Below, piece by piece: positions 1 to 7,618 of a DNA stretch of 64,000 nucleotides. The first letter of the stretch is position 1. Each line of letters starts with the position of its first letter. This stretch comes from Streptomyces cinerochromogenes. GTDB taxonomy: Bacteria > Actinomycetota > Actinomycetes > Streptomycetales > Streptomycetaceae. The stretch is taken from contig NZ_BMRM01000004.1 of NCBI RefSeq assembly GCF_014648635.1, forward strand, positions 124,001-188,000, in the 5' to 3' direction. Under the pieces are notes generated by a model. It was not told the DNA's origin and made no database searches. It saw only the letters and a program-made list of their open reading frames with translations. The position numbers and the translations under genes were made by a program.

Positions 1-70
1 CCACCGCCCGTCCGATGCCTCGCGATCCGCCGGTGACCAGCGCGACGGGGCGTGTCTCGTCCTGTGTCAT
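1..70 (-). CDS. Short-chain dehydrogenase / 3-oxoacyl-ACP reductase (partial)
   Basis: Only the first 23 codons lie in the window. They contain the Rossmann start VALVTGGSRGIGRAV, whose TGxxxGIG nucleotide-binding loop is typical of FabG-type ketoreductases that reduce 3-ketoacyl-ACP with NADPH. The ATG overlaps the stop of the dehydratase gene by ATGA, so it is the next gene of the same operon. A ketoreductase is the expected partner for the ketosynthases and dehydratase beside it. The substrate cannot be judged because the catalytic Ser-Tyr-Lys region is outside the window. Confidence 0.9.
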   Translation of the reverse strand, partial: MTQDETRPVALVTGGSRGIGRAV

Positions 71-1008
71 GGATGACTCCTCACGTGTTCCGGTGTGCCG
101 GCGCGGTGCGGCGCCGGTTCGGGTTCGCGTACGGCGATGACGACCTGGTCCACCTCCAGGACCCGTTCGCCGTCCACCGTGCTCTCCCCCTCGAAGGTGA
201 AGGTGTCGCCGAACGACCTGCTCAGACGGACCTGGTGCCGCATGACGTCTCCCGGGCGCACGGGCCGCGGCAGCCGCACCCCCGACATGCCGCCGAAGAG
301 CAGCAGCGCGCCGCCGGGGCCGGTGGGCTGCCCGCCGCTCAGCAGGAGGGAGGCGGCCTGGCACCAGGACTCGATGACGAGCGCGGCCGGGTAGTCGTAC
401 GCGCTGTCGTCGGCCTCGTCGGTGATCGCCTCGTACCAGGGCTCGTTGCAGGTCACCGCCTTCAGCGCGGTCAGTTCCCGCTCGGGCGCGAGGCCGACGA
501 CGCGGTCCACCAGCAGCATGGGATGGCGATGGGGGATGCGCTGCTTGACGGCGGCGGGGGTGATCGGCACGGCCAGGGGGGCACGCGTGCCGGCCGCCGT
601 CTCGGGAGGCGCCTCGGAGGGCTTCTCCGTGGCCGCGTCGCCGAACAGGAGGGTCAGCCGGGCCGCCCGCCCCCGCTCGGTCGCGACGTCGGCCGTGCAG
701 CGCCAGGAGGCCCCGTCCTCACGCCAGTTCAGCTGTGCGGTGAGCCGGTCGCCGGGGCGCACCGGGTCCAGGAAGCGGACCCTGTCGACACCGGTGACCC
801 GCCGCGCGGATCCGGGTTCCGGGTGCGTCAGGAGGGCTCCGCGCCGGACGAAGTCGACGATGCAGACGCCGGGGAAGATCGGGTGCCCGGGGTAGTGGCC
901 GCGGAACACCGGTTCGTCCGGCGCCACCTCCAGCGTGATCTCGCTCCGCGGCCCGGTGACGTGGGTGACCGCGACGGTCCCCCGGACGGGGCTGCACGCC
1001 TGCGGCAT
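67..1008 (-). CDS. Two-domain FabA/FabZ-like hotdog dehydratase
   Basis: This 313-residue protein has two hotdog domains, at about residues 10-125 and 145-300. The first holds RGHYPGHPIFPGV (His38), matching the catalytic His segment of FabZ, but the helix position usually occupied by Glu is Asp52. The second starts IPHRHPMLLVDRV and keeps Glu214 in ALVIESWCQAAS but lacks the GHFP His. The enzyme therefore looks like a double-hotdog dehydratase that may build one active site from both halves. It would dehydrate 3-hydroxyacyl-ACP made by the ketoreductase. The start is set by the ATGA overlap with the upstream ACP gene, and its stop overlaps the ketoreductase start in the same way. Confidence 0.85.
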   Translation of the reverse strand: MPQACSPVRGTVAVTHVTGPRSEITLEVAPDEPVFRGHYPGHPIFPGVCIVDFVRRGALLTHPEPGSARRVTGVDRVRFLDPVRPGDRLTAQLNWREDGASWRCTADVATERGRAARLTLLFGDAATEKPSEAPPETAAGTRAPLAVPITPAAVKQRIPHRHPMLLVDRVVGLAPERELTALKAVTCNEPWYEAITDEADDSAYDYPAALVIESWCQAASLLLSGGQPTGPGGALLLFGGMSGVRLPRPVRPGDVMRHQVRLSRSFGDTFTFEGESTVDGERVLEVDQVVIAVREPEPAPHRAGTPEHVRSHP

Positions 1009-1265
1009 CACGCGCTCCCGAGCTTCACCGCGAGCAGGTCGTGGGTCTGCGAGAAGGTCGTGAACGTCTTCATCTCCTCCTCGCTGAACCGGACCCCGTA
1101 CTTCTTCTCCAGCACGACGACGACCTCCAGGGCGAGCAGCGAGTCGCCGCCCACGTCCTGCAGCCGCGCCTCGTCGGTGAGTTGGGACGGGTCGATGTCG
1201 AGGATGTGGGCCACCGTGCGCCGGAGGTCCTCCCGGTCCAGTACCGTCCCTGCGGTGTTGGTCAT
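1008..1265 (-). CDS. Acyl carrier protein
   Basis: This 85-residue acidic protein has the phosphopantetheine site GGDSLLALEV, with the modified Ser in the DSL motif, followed by the usual helix III region. It would carry the growing acyl chain as a thioester. It overlaps the dehydratase by 1 base and follows a KS-like gene, so it belongs to the type II synthase. It is one of two carrier proteins in the locus; the other is at 8884-9129. The two share little sequence outside the Ser site and may serve different steps. Confidence 0.93.
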   Translation of the reverse strand: MTNTAGTVLDREDLRRTVAHILDIDPSQLTDEARLQDVGGDSLLALEVVVVLEKKYGVRFSEEEMKTFTTFSQTHDLLAVKLGSA

Positions 1266-1340
1266 GGCTGTGCGTCACCTTTCGTGTCCGTGCGAAGACG
1301 GCCGGCGACGCGCGGGGATCCACGCGTCGCGCCGGGGGGT

Positions 1341-2441
1341 TCAGCCCTGGGTGGCCAGGAGGGCGGCGCCGACGACGCCGTTGGCCTCCACCGAGGTCAC
1401 CAGGGCGAGGCTTTCGGTGCCGGTCTCGGCGAGCGCGAGGACCGCGGCGATCTGGAAGGCCGCGGACGCGGCGTAGGTGTCGCCGATGAGCGTGGCGCAG
1501 TCGGGGCCGCGCCCGTCCGCCGCTCCGAAGACGTCGGTGAGGGCCGCCCGTTCGGCCTCGCCCTGGTCACCCTCCGCCCCCGACACGGCGATCGTCCGCA
1601 CCTCGCCCGGCTCGGCTCCCGCCCGCCCCAGCAGCCGGCGCAGGCAGTCCGCGAGCACCGGCCTGATCTGCTCGGTGTCCCGGGCGAAGCCGAACTCCAG
1701 CCCCAGGGGGGCGGCCAGCGGACGCCTGCCGGACGCCCCGGCCGCGTCGGCTCGTTCCAGCAGCCACACGGCCGCGCCCTCACCGAGCACACCGGCCTGC
1801 TCCCCCTGGCCCCGGACGTGCCAGTCCAGCCAGGCGCGGGCCGGGGAGAACTCCTCGACGGCGCCGCACAGCAGCGTCTCGGCACGGCCGGCCCGCTGCA
1901 GCCGCAGCGCGTAGCGCAGCGCGAGGAGCCCGGTGGCACGGCCGCCGGCGAGGGTGGTGTTGGGGCCCTTGAGGCGATGCCAGATGGCGGACTGTCCGGC
2001 CGCGCAGTTCATCACCGTGTTGGGGAAGCGGGCGGGATCGACGAGGTAGGGCCGCTCGCCGACCAGGGAGTCGCGGGTGAAGCTCATCATGCTCTGGGCG
2101 CTGCCGGTGCTGGTGCCGAGCACCAGGCCGGTGTTCTCGCCGACGCCGGGGGGCCGGTTCCCGGTGCCGTCGTCGAGCACCTGGCCGACGGTGGCGACGG
2201 CCAGCGCGGTGGCCCGGTCCATGGACCGGGTGCCCTTGCGGCCGAGGACGGTGCGGATGTCGAAGTCCGGTATGAGGCACGCCTCGTCGAACGGCGTGTC
2301 CCACACGTCGCGGTCCAGCCGCGCGGCCGTGCTCTTGCCCGTGCTCAGGCCGGTGGTGAAGTCGGTGCTGTCCAGGCCCCAGGGCGAGATGGCGGCCCAG
2401 GCCGAGATGACGGGCGTCGCTGCGGTGAGGGTGGAGACCAT
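1341..2441 (-). CDS. Ketosynthase-like protein lacking the active-site Cys
   Basis: This 366-residue protein has a thiolase/ketosynthase fold. The segment GPNTTLAGGRATG aligns with the FabF active-site loop, with Arg168 where the catalytic Cys belongs. The HGTGT motif is replaced by a SGAEGDQGEAE stretch and the GHTMGAAG region reads GDTYAASAA, so both catalytic His residues are gone as well. It is slightly shorter than FabF (about 410). By analogy with chain-length factors of type II polyketide synthases it may pair with an intact KS and shape the substrate tunnel. That role is inferred. Confidence 0.8.
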   Translation of the reverse strand: MVSTLTAATPVISAWAAISPWGLDSTDFTTGLSTGKSTAARLDRDVWDTPFDEACLIPDFDIRTVLGRKGTRSMDRATALAVATVGQVLDDGTGNRPPGVGENTGLVLGTSTGSAQSMMSFTRDSLVGERPYLVDPARFPNTVMNCAAGQSAIWHRLKGPNTTLAGGRATGLLALRYALRLQRAGRAETLLCGAVEEFSPARAWLDWHVRGQGEQAGVLGEGAAVWLLERADAAGASGRRPLAAPLGLEFGFARDTEQIRPVLADCLRRLLGRAGAEPGEVRTIAVSGAEGDQGEAERAALTDVFGAADGRGPDCATLIGDTYAASAAFQIAAVLALAETGTESLALVTSVEANGVVGAALLATQG

Positions 2442-2492
2442 GCGGGGGCTGCCCTTCGAAGGTGGAGATCAAAGACGGGTCGGCGACGGGCC

Positions 2493-2888
2493 TCAGAAGA
2501 ACCAGACACGGTCGTAGGCGGACCAGTCCGGTCCGTCGTCGTCCCGCACGACCAGGCGGACGTCGGGAATCAGCCGTGTCGCCGCCGAGGCGCCGAACAG
2601 GGCCAGGCCCGCCTCCTCGGCCCAGACCGGGACGCCGTCGGCGAGCAGGGCCCGCAGGGAGCGGCGTGGATCCGCCAGCGGGAGGTCGGTGCCGTGCGCG
2701 CCCGGCGGTGCGGGCACGGGCCCGGTGTCGATCGCGTATCCCGTGGCGGGACCGCGGAGCAGGACGTCGACCGAGCCGCCCATCCGGTGCAGGGCGCGGA
2801 CGAAGTAGAGCTCGTCGGAGAACTGCGTCTCGACCGCGCCGCGGTGGGCCCGTTCGACGATGAGAAGGGTGCTGCGGGAGTCGGCCAC
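2493..2888 (-). CDS. DsrE-like small protein 1
   Basis: This 131-residue protein starts at GTG. It has the alternating beta-alpha pattern of DsrE/DsrF/DsrH (TusBCD) proteins, with an N-terminal strand (LLIVERAH), a helix containing a FVRALHRMGG step and a following hydrophobic strand. No Cys is visible, so it would be a structural rather than sulfur-carrying subunit. It is the third of three adjacent small proteins of this type. They may form a hetero-oligomer as TusB, TusC and TusD do. Substrate and role are unknown. Confidence 0.6.
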   Translation of the reverse strand: MADSRSTLLIVERAHRGAVETQFSDELYFVRALHRMGGSVDVLLRGPATGYAIDTGPVPAPPGAHGTDLPLADPRRSLRALLADGVPVWAEEAGLALFGASAATRLIPDVRLVVRDDDGPDWSAYDRVWFF

Positions 2889-2891
2889 GGC

Positions 2892-3299
2892 TCAGCACAC
2901 CCCCAGGGCGAGCACCTTGTCCGTGGCCCGCACGTGCTCCCAGAACCTGCTGGGCGGGCGGGTGCGGACGCCGGGTATCTGCTCGGGGGCGGCACGGTCG
3001 GCGGCGCAGAACCGGCACACGTACCAGTGCAGCCGCTCGGGGTGGGCCGCGAGCAGGTCACCGATGACCGCCGCCGTGGAGGGGTGCCGCGCACGGTGGT
3101 CCGCCGGGTCGAGCGGCTTGTCCGCGCCCAGGGCCGCGCTGGTCAGACGGGTGGCGTCGCCACACGTCCACACCTGGACGCGGGCGTCCTGGTCGAGCAG
3201 CGCCCGGGTCAGCCGCAGGGCGCTGGTGACCAGGTCGTCCTGGTGCGGGGCGCCGAGGATCTTGAGCATCACGTCGCTGTGCGGAACCGTCCACACCAT
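2892..3299 (-). CDS. DsrE-like small protein 2 with CxxC
   Basis: This 135-residue protein resembles the DsrE family, with an early strand and helix containing DDLVTSALRLTRALL, a strand ending in VWTCGDA, and a late CRFCAADR segment. The CxxC in that late position is where DsrE/TusD proteins often hold their sulfur-accepting Cys. The start is the ATG overlapping the upstream stop by ATGA. It lies between two other DsrE-like genes in the synthase operon. It could relay sulfur or serve as a redox or scaffold protein; neither can be decided from sequence. Confidence 0.65.
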   Translation of the reverse strand: MVWTVPHSDVMLKILGAPHQDDLVTSALRLTRALLDQDARVQVWTCGDATRLTSAALGADKPLDPADHRARHPSTAAVIGDLLAAHPERLHWYVCRFCAADRAAPEQIPGVRTRPPSRFWEHVRATDKVLALGVC

Positions 3300-3622
3300 C
3301 AGTGCCACACCGCCCGCAGGCCGGGCCGCAGCAGCCGCGCGGCGACGTCGTCCATGTCCACCAGCCGGGCCCGCGGCTCCACGTCCTCCTCGGCAACGCC
3401 CCGCCGGCGCAGGGAGAAGGCGTCGACCCACAGGGCGCCCCCCGCACCGAGGTAGTCGCCGAGGCGGGGGCTGGAGTCGGCCACGGCGCCCAGGACGCCG
3501 TCCTGGGTGAGCAGCAGGGTGACGTCACCGCCCTGCCGCACCAGTCGGCAGGCGTCGCCCACGAACCGGTCGCCGCCCGCGCCGGCGGGGCCGGCTGACT
3601 CGATGAGCAGGTATGCGTCCAT
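3299..3622 (-). CDS. DsrE-like small protein 3
   Basis: This 107-residue protein begins MDAYLLIESAGP and continues with a helix (FVGDACRLVRQGG) and a strand (VTLLLTQDGVL), the characteristic first half of DsrE/DsrH-fold proteins. It has one Cys in the first helix but none in the late loop. It starts 9 bases after the stop of the double-hotdog gene and overlaps the next DsrE-like gene by ATGA, so the three are translated together. Function is unknown. Confidence 0.6.
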   Translation of the reverse strand: MDAYLLIESAGPAGAGGDRFVGDACRLVRQGGDVTLLLTQDGVLGAVADSSPRLGDYLGAGGALWVDAFSLRRRGVAEEDVEPRARLVDMDDVAARLLRPGLRAVWH

Positions 3623-3631
3623 GGCCGGTGG

Positions 3632-4636
3632 TCAGCCCACTGCCGGTCGGCCGTGGAACGCCTTCAGGACCCGCTCGTCGAAGCCGACCAGGCTCCAGTC
3701 ACGCCGGTTCTCGATCACGGCGTAGCCGTGGGTGATGTGGCCCGTGGCGGTCTTGACGAGCTGCCCGTCGCGGACCACGTAGCAGTCCATGCGGGAGGTG
3801 TAGGTGTGCTCCTTGTACACCTCCTCGACCGTGTACACGGTGTACAGGTCCTCCTCCATCAGGGCGTGGTCGAGGATCCGCACGGAGGAGCGCGGTACGA
3901 CGGGGATCCACCGGCGGTCGTCCAGGAGCTGCTTGATGGAGATCCCCCGGTCGGCGAGGAAGAGGTCGACCACCTCCTCCATCTGCCGCAGGTATCCGGA
4001 CATCTGGATGCGCTCGGTGAAGTGGCAGTACGGGTAGGGGATGCGCCACTTCCATCCGAACGCGTTCTCCCCGGCGGTCAGCTGCTCCAGCACCGGGTCG
4101 CCGGCGCTGGTGCCGCGGCCCTCCGCGAGGCTGGTGTTGACCACCGGTGCGGGCGCCGGGCCGGCCGGCTCGGGCTCGGGGGCGCGGGCGGTGAAGCGGG
4201 CGAGTTCGGCGGCCGGCGCGGCGGCGTCGAGGTACTCGTCGGGCACCAGCAGCACCCGCACCTTGGACGTGGCGGCACGCAGCCGTTCGCCGTCGCGTAC
4301 GACGGTGAGCGTGACGCGGAAGCGCAGCGCGTCGTCGTCGTCCTTGGTGGCCGGGGCGACGGTGGCCTCCACCAGGTCGTCCATGTGCAGCGCATGGGCG
4401 ATCCGGGTGTCCAGCTCGACGAGGTCGAGTCCGAGGCCGTACTCCTCGAACAGCTCCCGGGCGGGCAGCTCGGCGGTGCGGAAGTGGTCGAGGACGGCCT
4501 CCTCCACGAGGTAGTTGACGTGCTTGAAGCCGATCCAGGTGCAGATGTTGGAGCCCTCGTAGCGGGGGCGCAGGGCGACCGTCGTCTCGTCGCCGAGGAG
4601 CCGCTTCAGTCGTACGGCCAGGGTCTGGGTGCTCAT
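3632..4636 (-). CDS. Double-hotdog thioesterase-fold protein
   Basis: This 334-residue protein has two hotdog-like halves separated by an Ala/Pro-rich linker at about residues 148-170. The N-terminal half contains IGFKHVNYLVEEAVLDHFR and a later MDDLVEATV strand, the layout of 4HBT-type thioesterases. The C-terminal half has the long helix MSGYLRQMEEVVDLFL and strands ending GHITHGYAVIENR. Proteins of this fold hydrolyse, transfer or bind acyl thioesters. Product release, editing or acyl transfer in this pathway are all possible. It overlaps the alpha/beta hydrolase stop by ATGA. Confidence 0.65.
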   Translation of the reverse strand: MSTQTLAVRLKRLLGDETTVALRPRYEGSNICTWIGFKHVNYLVEEAVLDHFRTAELPARELFEEYGLGLDLVELDTRIAHALHMDDLVEATVAPATKDDDDALRFRVTLTVVRDGERLRAATSKVRVLLVPDEYLDAAAPAAELARFTARAPEPEPAGPAPAPVVNTSLAEGRGTSAGDPVLEQLTAGENAFGWKWRIPYPYCHFTERIQMSGYLRQMEEVVDLFLADRGISIKQLLDDRRWIPVVPRSSVRILDHALMEEDLYTVYTVEEVYKEHTYTSRMDCYVVRDGQLVKTATGHITHGYAVIENRRDWSLVGFDERVLKAFHGRPAVG

Positions 4637-5448
4637 CGCGGGGATGCGCTCCGTTCTGTCAGGTATGCGTTGACCAGGTCGGCGAAGGTCTCGGGTGCCG
4701 ACGTCATCGGGAAGTGCGAAGTGTCCGGGAGGATGTGCACGGACGCGTCCTCGACGGCCGATCCGAACGCCGTGGCGTCGGAGGGGAAGGCCACGAGGTC
4801 CTCGGCGCCGCCGATGACGAGGAACGGCATCCGCAGTCGGTCGGTGCGCACGTGGGGCATGCGCAGGTAGGTCTCGAAGAAGCGCATCCAGCCGTAGGGC
4901 CCGATGCAGTCGCGGATCTTGTACGCGATGGCCTGCCGGCGCTCCTCGGAGAGCTGTCGGCCCGAACGGGCGCGCATGCCCTCGATGAGGATCTGGAGGA
5001 AATTGTTCAGGTAGTACTCGATCGAGGACCAGTCGAAGCTCTGGGTGCCGGACCGGTACAGCGGCGAGACCAGGACGACGGCGCGCGGGGCGTCGTCGCC
5101 GTGGGCGCTGTCCAGCCAGCTGAGCGCGGCGCAGGTGCCGAAGGAGTGGGCGACGACGACGTCGGGACGGCCCGGCATCATGGCCACGGCCTCCTCGACC
5201 CAGTCCTCCACGGGGCGGGCGGTCCAGCCCTCGACTCCCGCGCCCCGCCAGGGCAGTTCGGCGGCCCACAGTTCACAGCGCTCGTCGGCCCGTGCGAGGT
5301 ACGGGTCCCACACCGATGCGCCGCTGCACAGCCCGTGGAGGAGCAGGACCCGCAGCGGGTCCGGTCCGGTGGCCGCGCGCACCAGCGTCACGGTGACGGG
5401 CGGTTCGGCGAGCACGGTGGCCGCCGGCGCCCCCTGGACGTCCGTCAT
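4633..5448 (-). CDS. Alpha/beta hydrolase
   Basis: This 271-residue protein has the canonical alpha/beta hydrolase features. There is an oxyanion segment LLLHGLCSG near residue 36, a nucleophile elbow VVAHSFGT with Ser102, a probable acid in the GGAEDLVAFP loop and a catalytic His in DTSHFPMT near the C-terminus. It could release or cyclise the acyl product, or act as a proofreading type II thioesterase. It is coupled by stop-start overlap to the KS-like gene upstream and the hotdog gene downstream. Confidence 0.85.
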   Translation of the reverse strand: MTDVQGAPAATVLAEPPVTVTLVRAATGPDPLRVLLLHGLCSGASVWDPYLARADERCELWAAELPWRGAGVEGWTARPVEDWVEEAVAMMPGRPDVVVAHSFGTCAALSWLDSAHGDDAPRAVVLVSPLYRSGTQSFDWSSIEYYLNNFLQILIEGMRARSGRQLSEERRQAIAYKIRDCIGPYGWMRFFETYLRMPHVRTDRLRMPFLVIGGAEDLVAFPSDATAFGSAVEDASVHILPDTSHFPMTSAPETFADLVNAYLTERSASPR

Positions 5449-6443
5449 CGACGGGCCGCCTCGGCCGGACGCAGCGTCAGCGTGGCGACCGCGTCACCCT
5501 CGTGCTCGCCGGCCGTGACCAGGGCCGGGGCCGTGCCGCCCGAGGAGAACCAGCCGACCGCCGCGGCGCACTGCAGCACCCCGAGCGCACCCGAGGCCTG
5601 CCCGTGGACGGCGCCGAGGGCGTGCCGGGGGACGTTGCGCAGGGCACCGTCGAGCGGGACGTCGGCGGCTGCGGCGAGGGAGTCCTCGGCGAACCAGACG
5701 CCCCAGTCACCGGGCTGCGCGCCGTCCGTGCCGCTCAGGCACGCGGTGAGGTCGGCGTCGCGGGTGTAGTCGCCGAGTTCCGCCAGCGGCCGCGCCCCGC
5801 GGGCGGCGGCCTCCGCCGGGTCCTCCACCAGCAGGGCCACGGCTCCGTCGAGCAGGTCGCCCCGGGGGATGCCGGTGAGCCGTGCCACGACGTCGTTGGC
5901 CGGCTCGACACCGACCACCAGGGCGTGCCGGCAGCGTCCCGCACGGATGAGGGCCGCCGCCCAGTGCACGGCGTCGAGCCCGGAGGTCGGCCCGTTGCAC
6001 AGCATCAGGTTGGGGCCCCGCAGGGAGAACCGCTGGGCCACCGCGGAGGCGACGACGTTGCTGGAGGCGTTGGGCAGCGCCATGGGACTGACGACGTCGG
6101 TGCTCGCCTCGGTGATGGCCGCGGACGTCTCGCACACGGTGTCGAGGTTGCCCAGGTTCGAACTGGCGACGACCGCCACGCGGGTGCCGTCGACGGCCAG
6201 CGTGTCGTCGTCGGCGCGCTGGGCGTCGGCGGGCAGGATCCCGGCGTCGGCGAGTGCGTCGCGGGCGGCGGTGAGGGCCAGCTGGGTCGCGCGGTCCTGG
6301 TAGCGCAGGCCGCGGCGGCCGAGGCGGGCGGCGGGGTCGACCGGGTCGGTGGAGCGGCGCGCGTCGAGCAGGTCGGCCGCCGCGGCCACACCGGGCAGGG
6401 CGAGCCCCACGCCGGTGACGAGGGCCGCGGTACGTGCGGGCAT
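5445..6443 (-). CDS. Shortened ketosynthase-like protein, Cys replaced by Pro
   Basis: This 332-residue protein has a KS fold and is about 80 residues shorter than FabF. In GPNLMLCNGPTSG the catalytic Cys position is Pro152, although Cys149 lies three residues earlier. The HGTGT motif is absent and the last His region reads GAVHGQASGALG. It directly follows an intact KS with an ATGA overlap, as chain-length factors usually follow their KS in type II polyketide operons. A chain-length-factor-like role is likely but not proven. The alternative is a ketosynthase relic kept for protein contacts. Confidence 0.8.
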   Translation of the reverse strand: MPARTAALVTGVGLALPGVAAAADLLDARRSTDPVDPAARLGRRGLRYQDRATQLALTAARDALADAGILPADAQRADDDTLAVDGTRVAVVASSNLGNLDTVCETSAAITEASTDVVSPMALPNASSNVVASAVAQRFSLRGPNLMLCNGPTSGLDAVHWAAALIRAGRCRHALVVGVEPANDVVARLTGIPRGDLLDGAVALLVEDPAEAAARGARPLAELGDYTRDADLTACLSGTDGAQPGDWGVWFAEDSLAAAADVPLDGALRNVPRHALGAVHGQASGALGVLQCAAAVGWFSSGGTAPALVTAGEHEGDAVATLTLRPAEAARR

Positions 6444-7618
6444 CAGGCAATCCCTTCCAGTACGGCGACGGCGTTGACCCCGCCGAATCCGAACGCGTTG
6501 ATCTGCGCGAGCCGCAGCGGCGACGCGGCGGGCCGTGCCTGCCCCGGAAGGACGAAGCGGAACGGCTCGGCGCCCGGGACGCGGTGGTCGAGGCCGACGG
6601 TGGGCGGGACCCGGCCGGTCGACAGGGACCGCGCGGCGACGATCAGGCTGAGCAGGCCGGAGCCGCCGGAGGTGTGCCCGGTCATGCCCTTCAGCGCCGT
6701 CATCAGCGGGTGGGAGGCGTGCGGTCCGAACACCTCGCCGACGGCCGTGGTCTCGGCCTCGTCGTTGAGCAGGGTGCCGGTGCCGTGCAGCACGACGAGG
6801 TCGATGTCGTCGGGTTTCACCCCGGCCCGTTCGTGCGCCGAGCGGATGGCCGCCGAGATGCCCTGCGGGTCCGGGGCGGTGGGGTGGCCGGCGTCGCAGT
6901 TCATGGCCACGCCGCGCAGCAGGCCGTGCGCCCGCTCACCCGCGCTGCCGTCCTGACGGGTCAGGACGATCGCGGCGGCGCCGTCGCCCATGAGGGTGCC
7001 GCGCCGTTCCCGGTCGAAGGGGCGCACCCGGTCGGGGACCGTCATCTGGACCCGGTCGAGCAGCCCGAACATGCTGGCGGTGATGGTGTCGACGCCGGCG
7101 ACCACGACGGTGTCCGCCTCGCCCGCGGCGATCAGGTCCTGTGCCATGGCCAGGGTGTGCAGCGAGGCGGAGCAGGCGTTGGAGAGGGTGTACGTCCGGG
7201 TGGCGCCGAACCGCTCCCGCAGGGCGGTGCCGAAGTGCAGCCGGCCGAGGTCGAAGTCCTCGCCGCCCGGGCCCTTCTGCCAGGCCGTCTCGACGGAGCG
7301 CAGTTCGCGCAGGCCCGTGCCGACGAGGACCGGGACCGATCCCAGGTCGTCCCTCAGACCGGCGTCGGCGAGGGCTTCCTCGACGGCGCGCAGCAGCCAG
7401 GAGGTGGCGCGCAGCGGCATGCCCTTCCCGCTCCCGCGGTCATCGATCTCGTAGGCGTGCCGGGCGCGGAAGCGTGTGCTGTCGAACTCCTTCAGCGGGG
7501 CGCGTCCGCTGCGGCCCGCGCACAGCGCCTCGAAGATCTCCTCGACGTCGTCGCCGACGCCGGCGACCGCTCCCATGCCGGTGACGACCATGCCCACGGG
7601 TGCCTCGGTCCACGTCAT
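6443..7618 (-). CDS. Beta-ketoacyl-ACP synthase (intact)
   Basis: This 391-residue ketosynthase of the FabF/KAS II type has the complete Cys-His-His set: Cys149 in TLSNACSAS, His278 in LHGTGT and His315 in GMTGHTSGG, with Lys310. It would condense malonyl-ACP with an acyl chain. The start at 7618 comes from the ATGA overlap with the preceding KS gene. The following gene is a Cys-less KS homologue, giving a KS plus chain-length-factor-like pair. Confidence 0.92.
   Translation of the reverse strand: MTWTEAPVGMVVTGMGAVAGVGDDVEEIFEALCAGRSGRAPLKEFDSTRFRARHAYEIDDRGSGKGMPLRATSWLLRAVEEALADAGLRDDLGSVPVLVGTGLRELRSVETAWQKGPGGEDFDLGRLHFGTALRERFGATRTYTLSNACSASLHTLAMAQDLIAAGEADTVVVAGVDTITASMFGLLDRVQMTVPDRVRPFDRERRGTLMGDGAAAIVLTRQDGSAGERAHGLLRGVAMNCDAGHPTAPDPQGISAAIRSAHERAGVKPDDIDLVVLHGTGTLLNDEAETTAVGEVFGPHASHPLMTALKGMTGHTSGGSGLLSLIVAARSLSTGRVPPTVGLDHRVPGAEPFRFVLPGQARPAASPLRLAQINAFGFGGVNAVAVLEGIA

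Noticed and set aside
52..1476. 474-codon plus-strand frame
   Set aside because: It is antisense to the dehydratase, ACP and part of the KS-like gene, all of which have clear family motifs.
5445..6443. Ketosynthase using Cys149 as nucleophile
   Set aside because: Cys149 is three residues before the aligned position, and both catalytic His motifs are also missing, so activity is unlikely.
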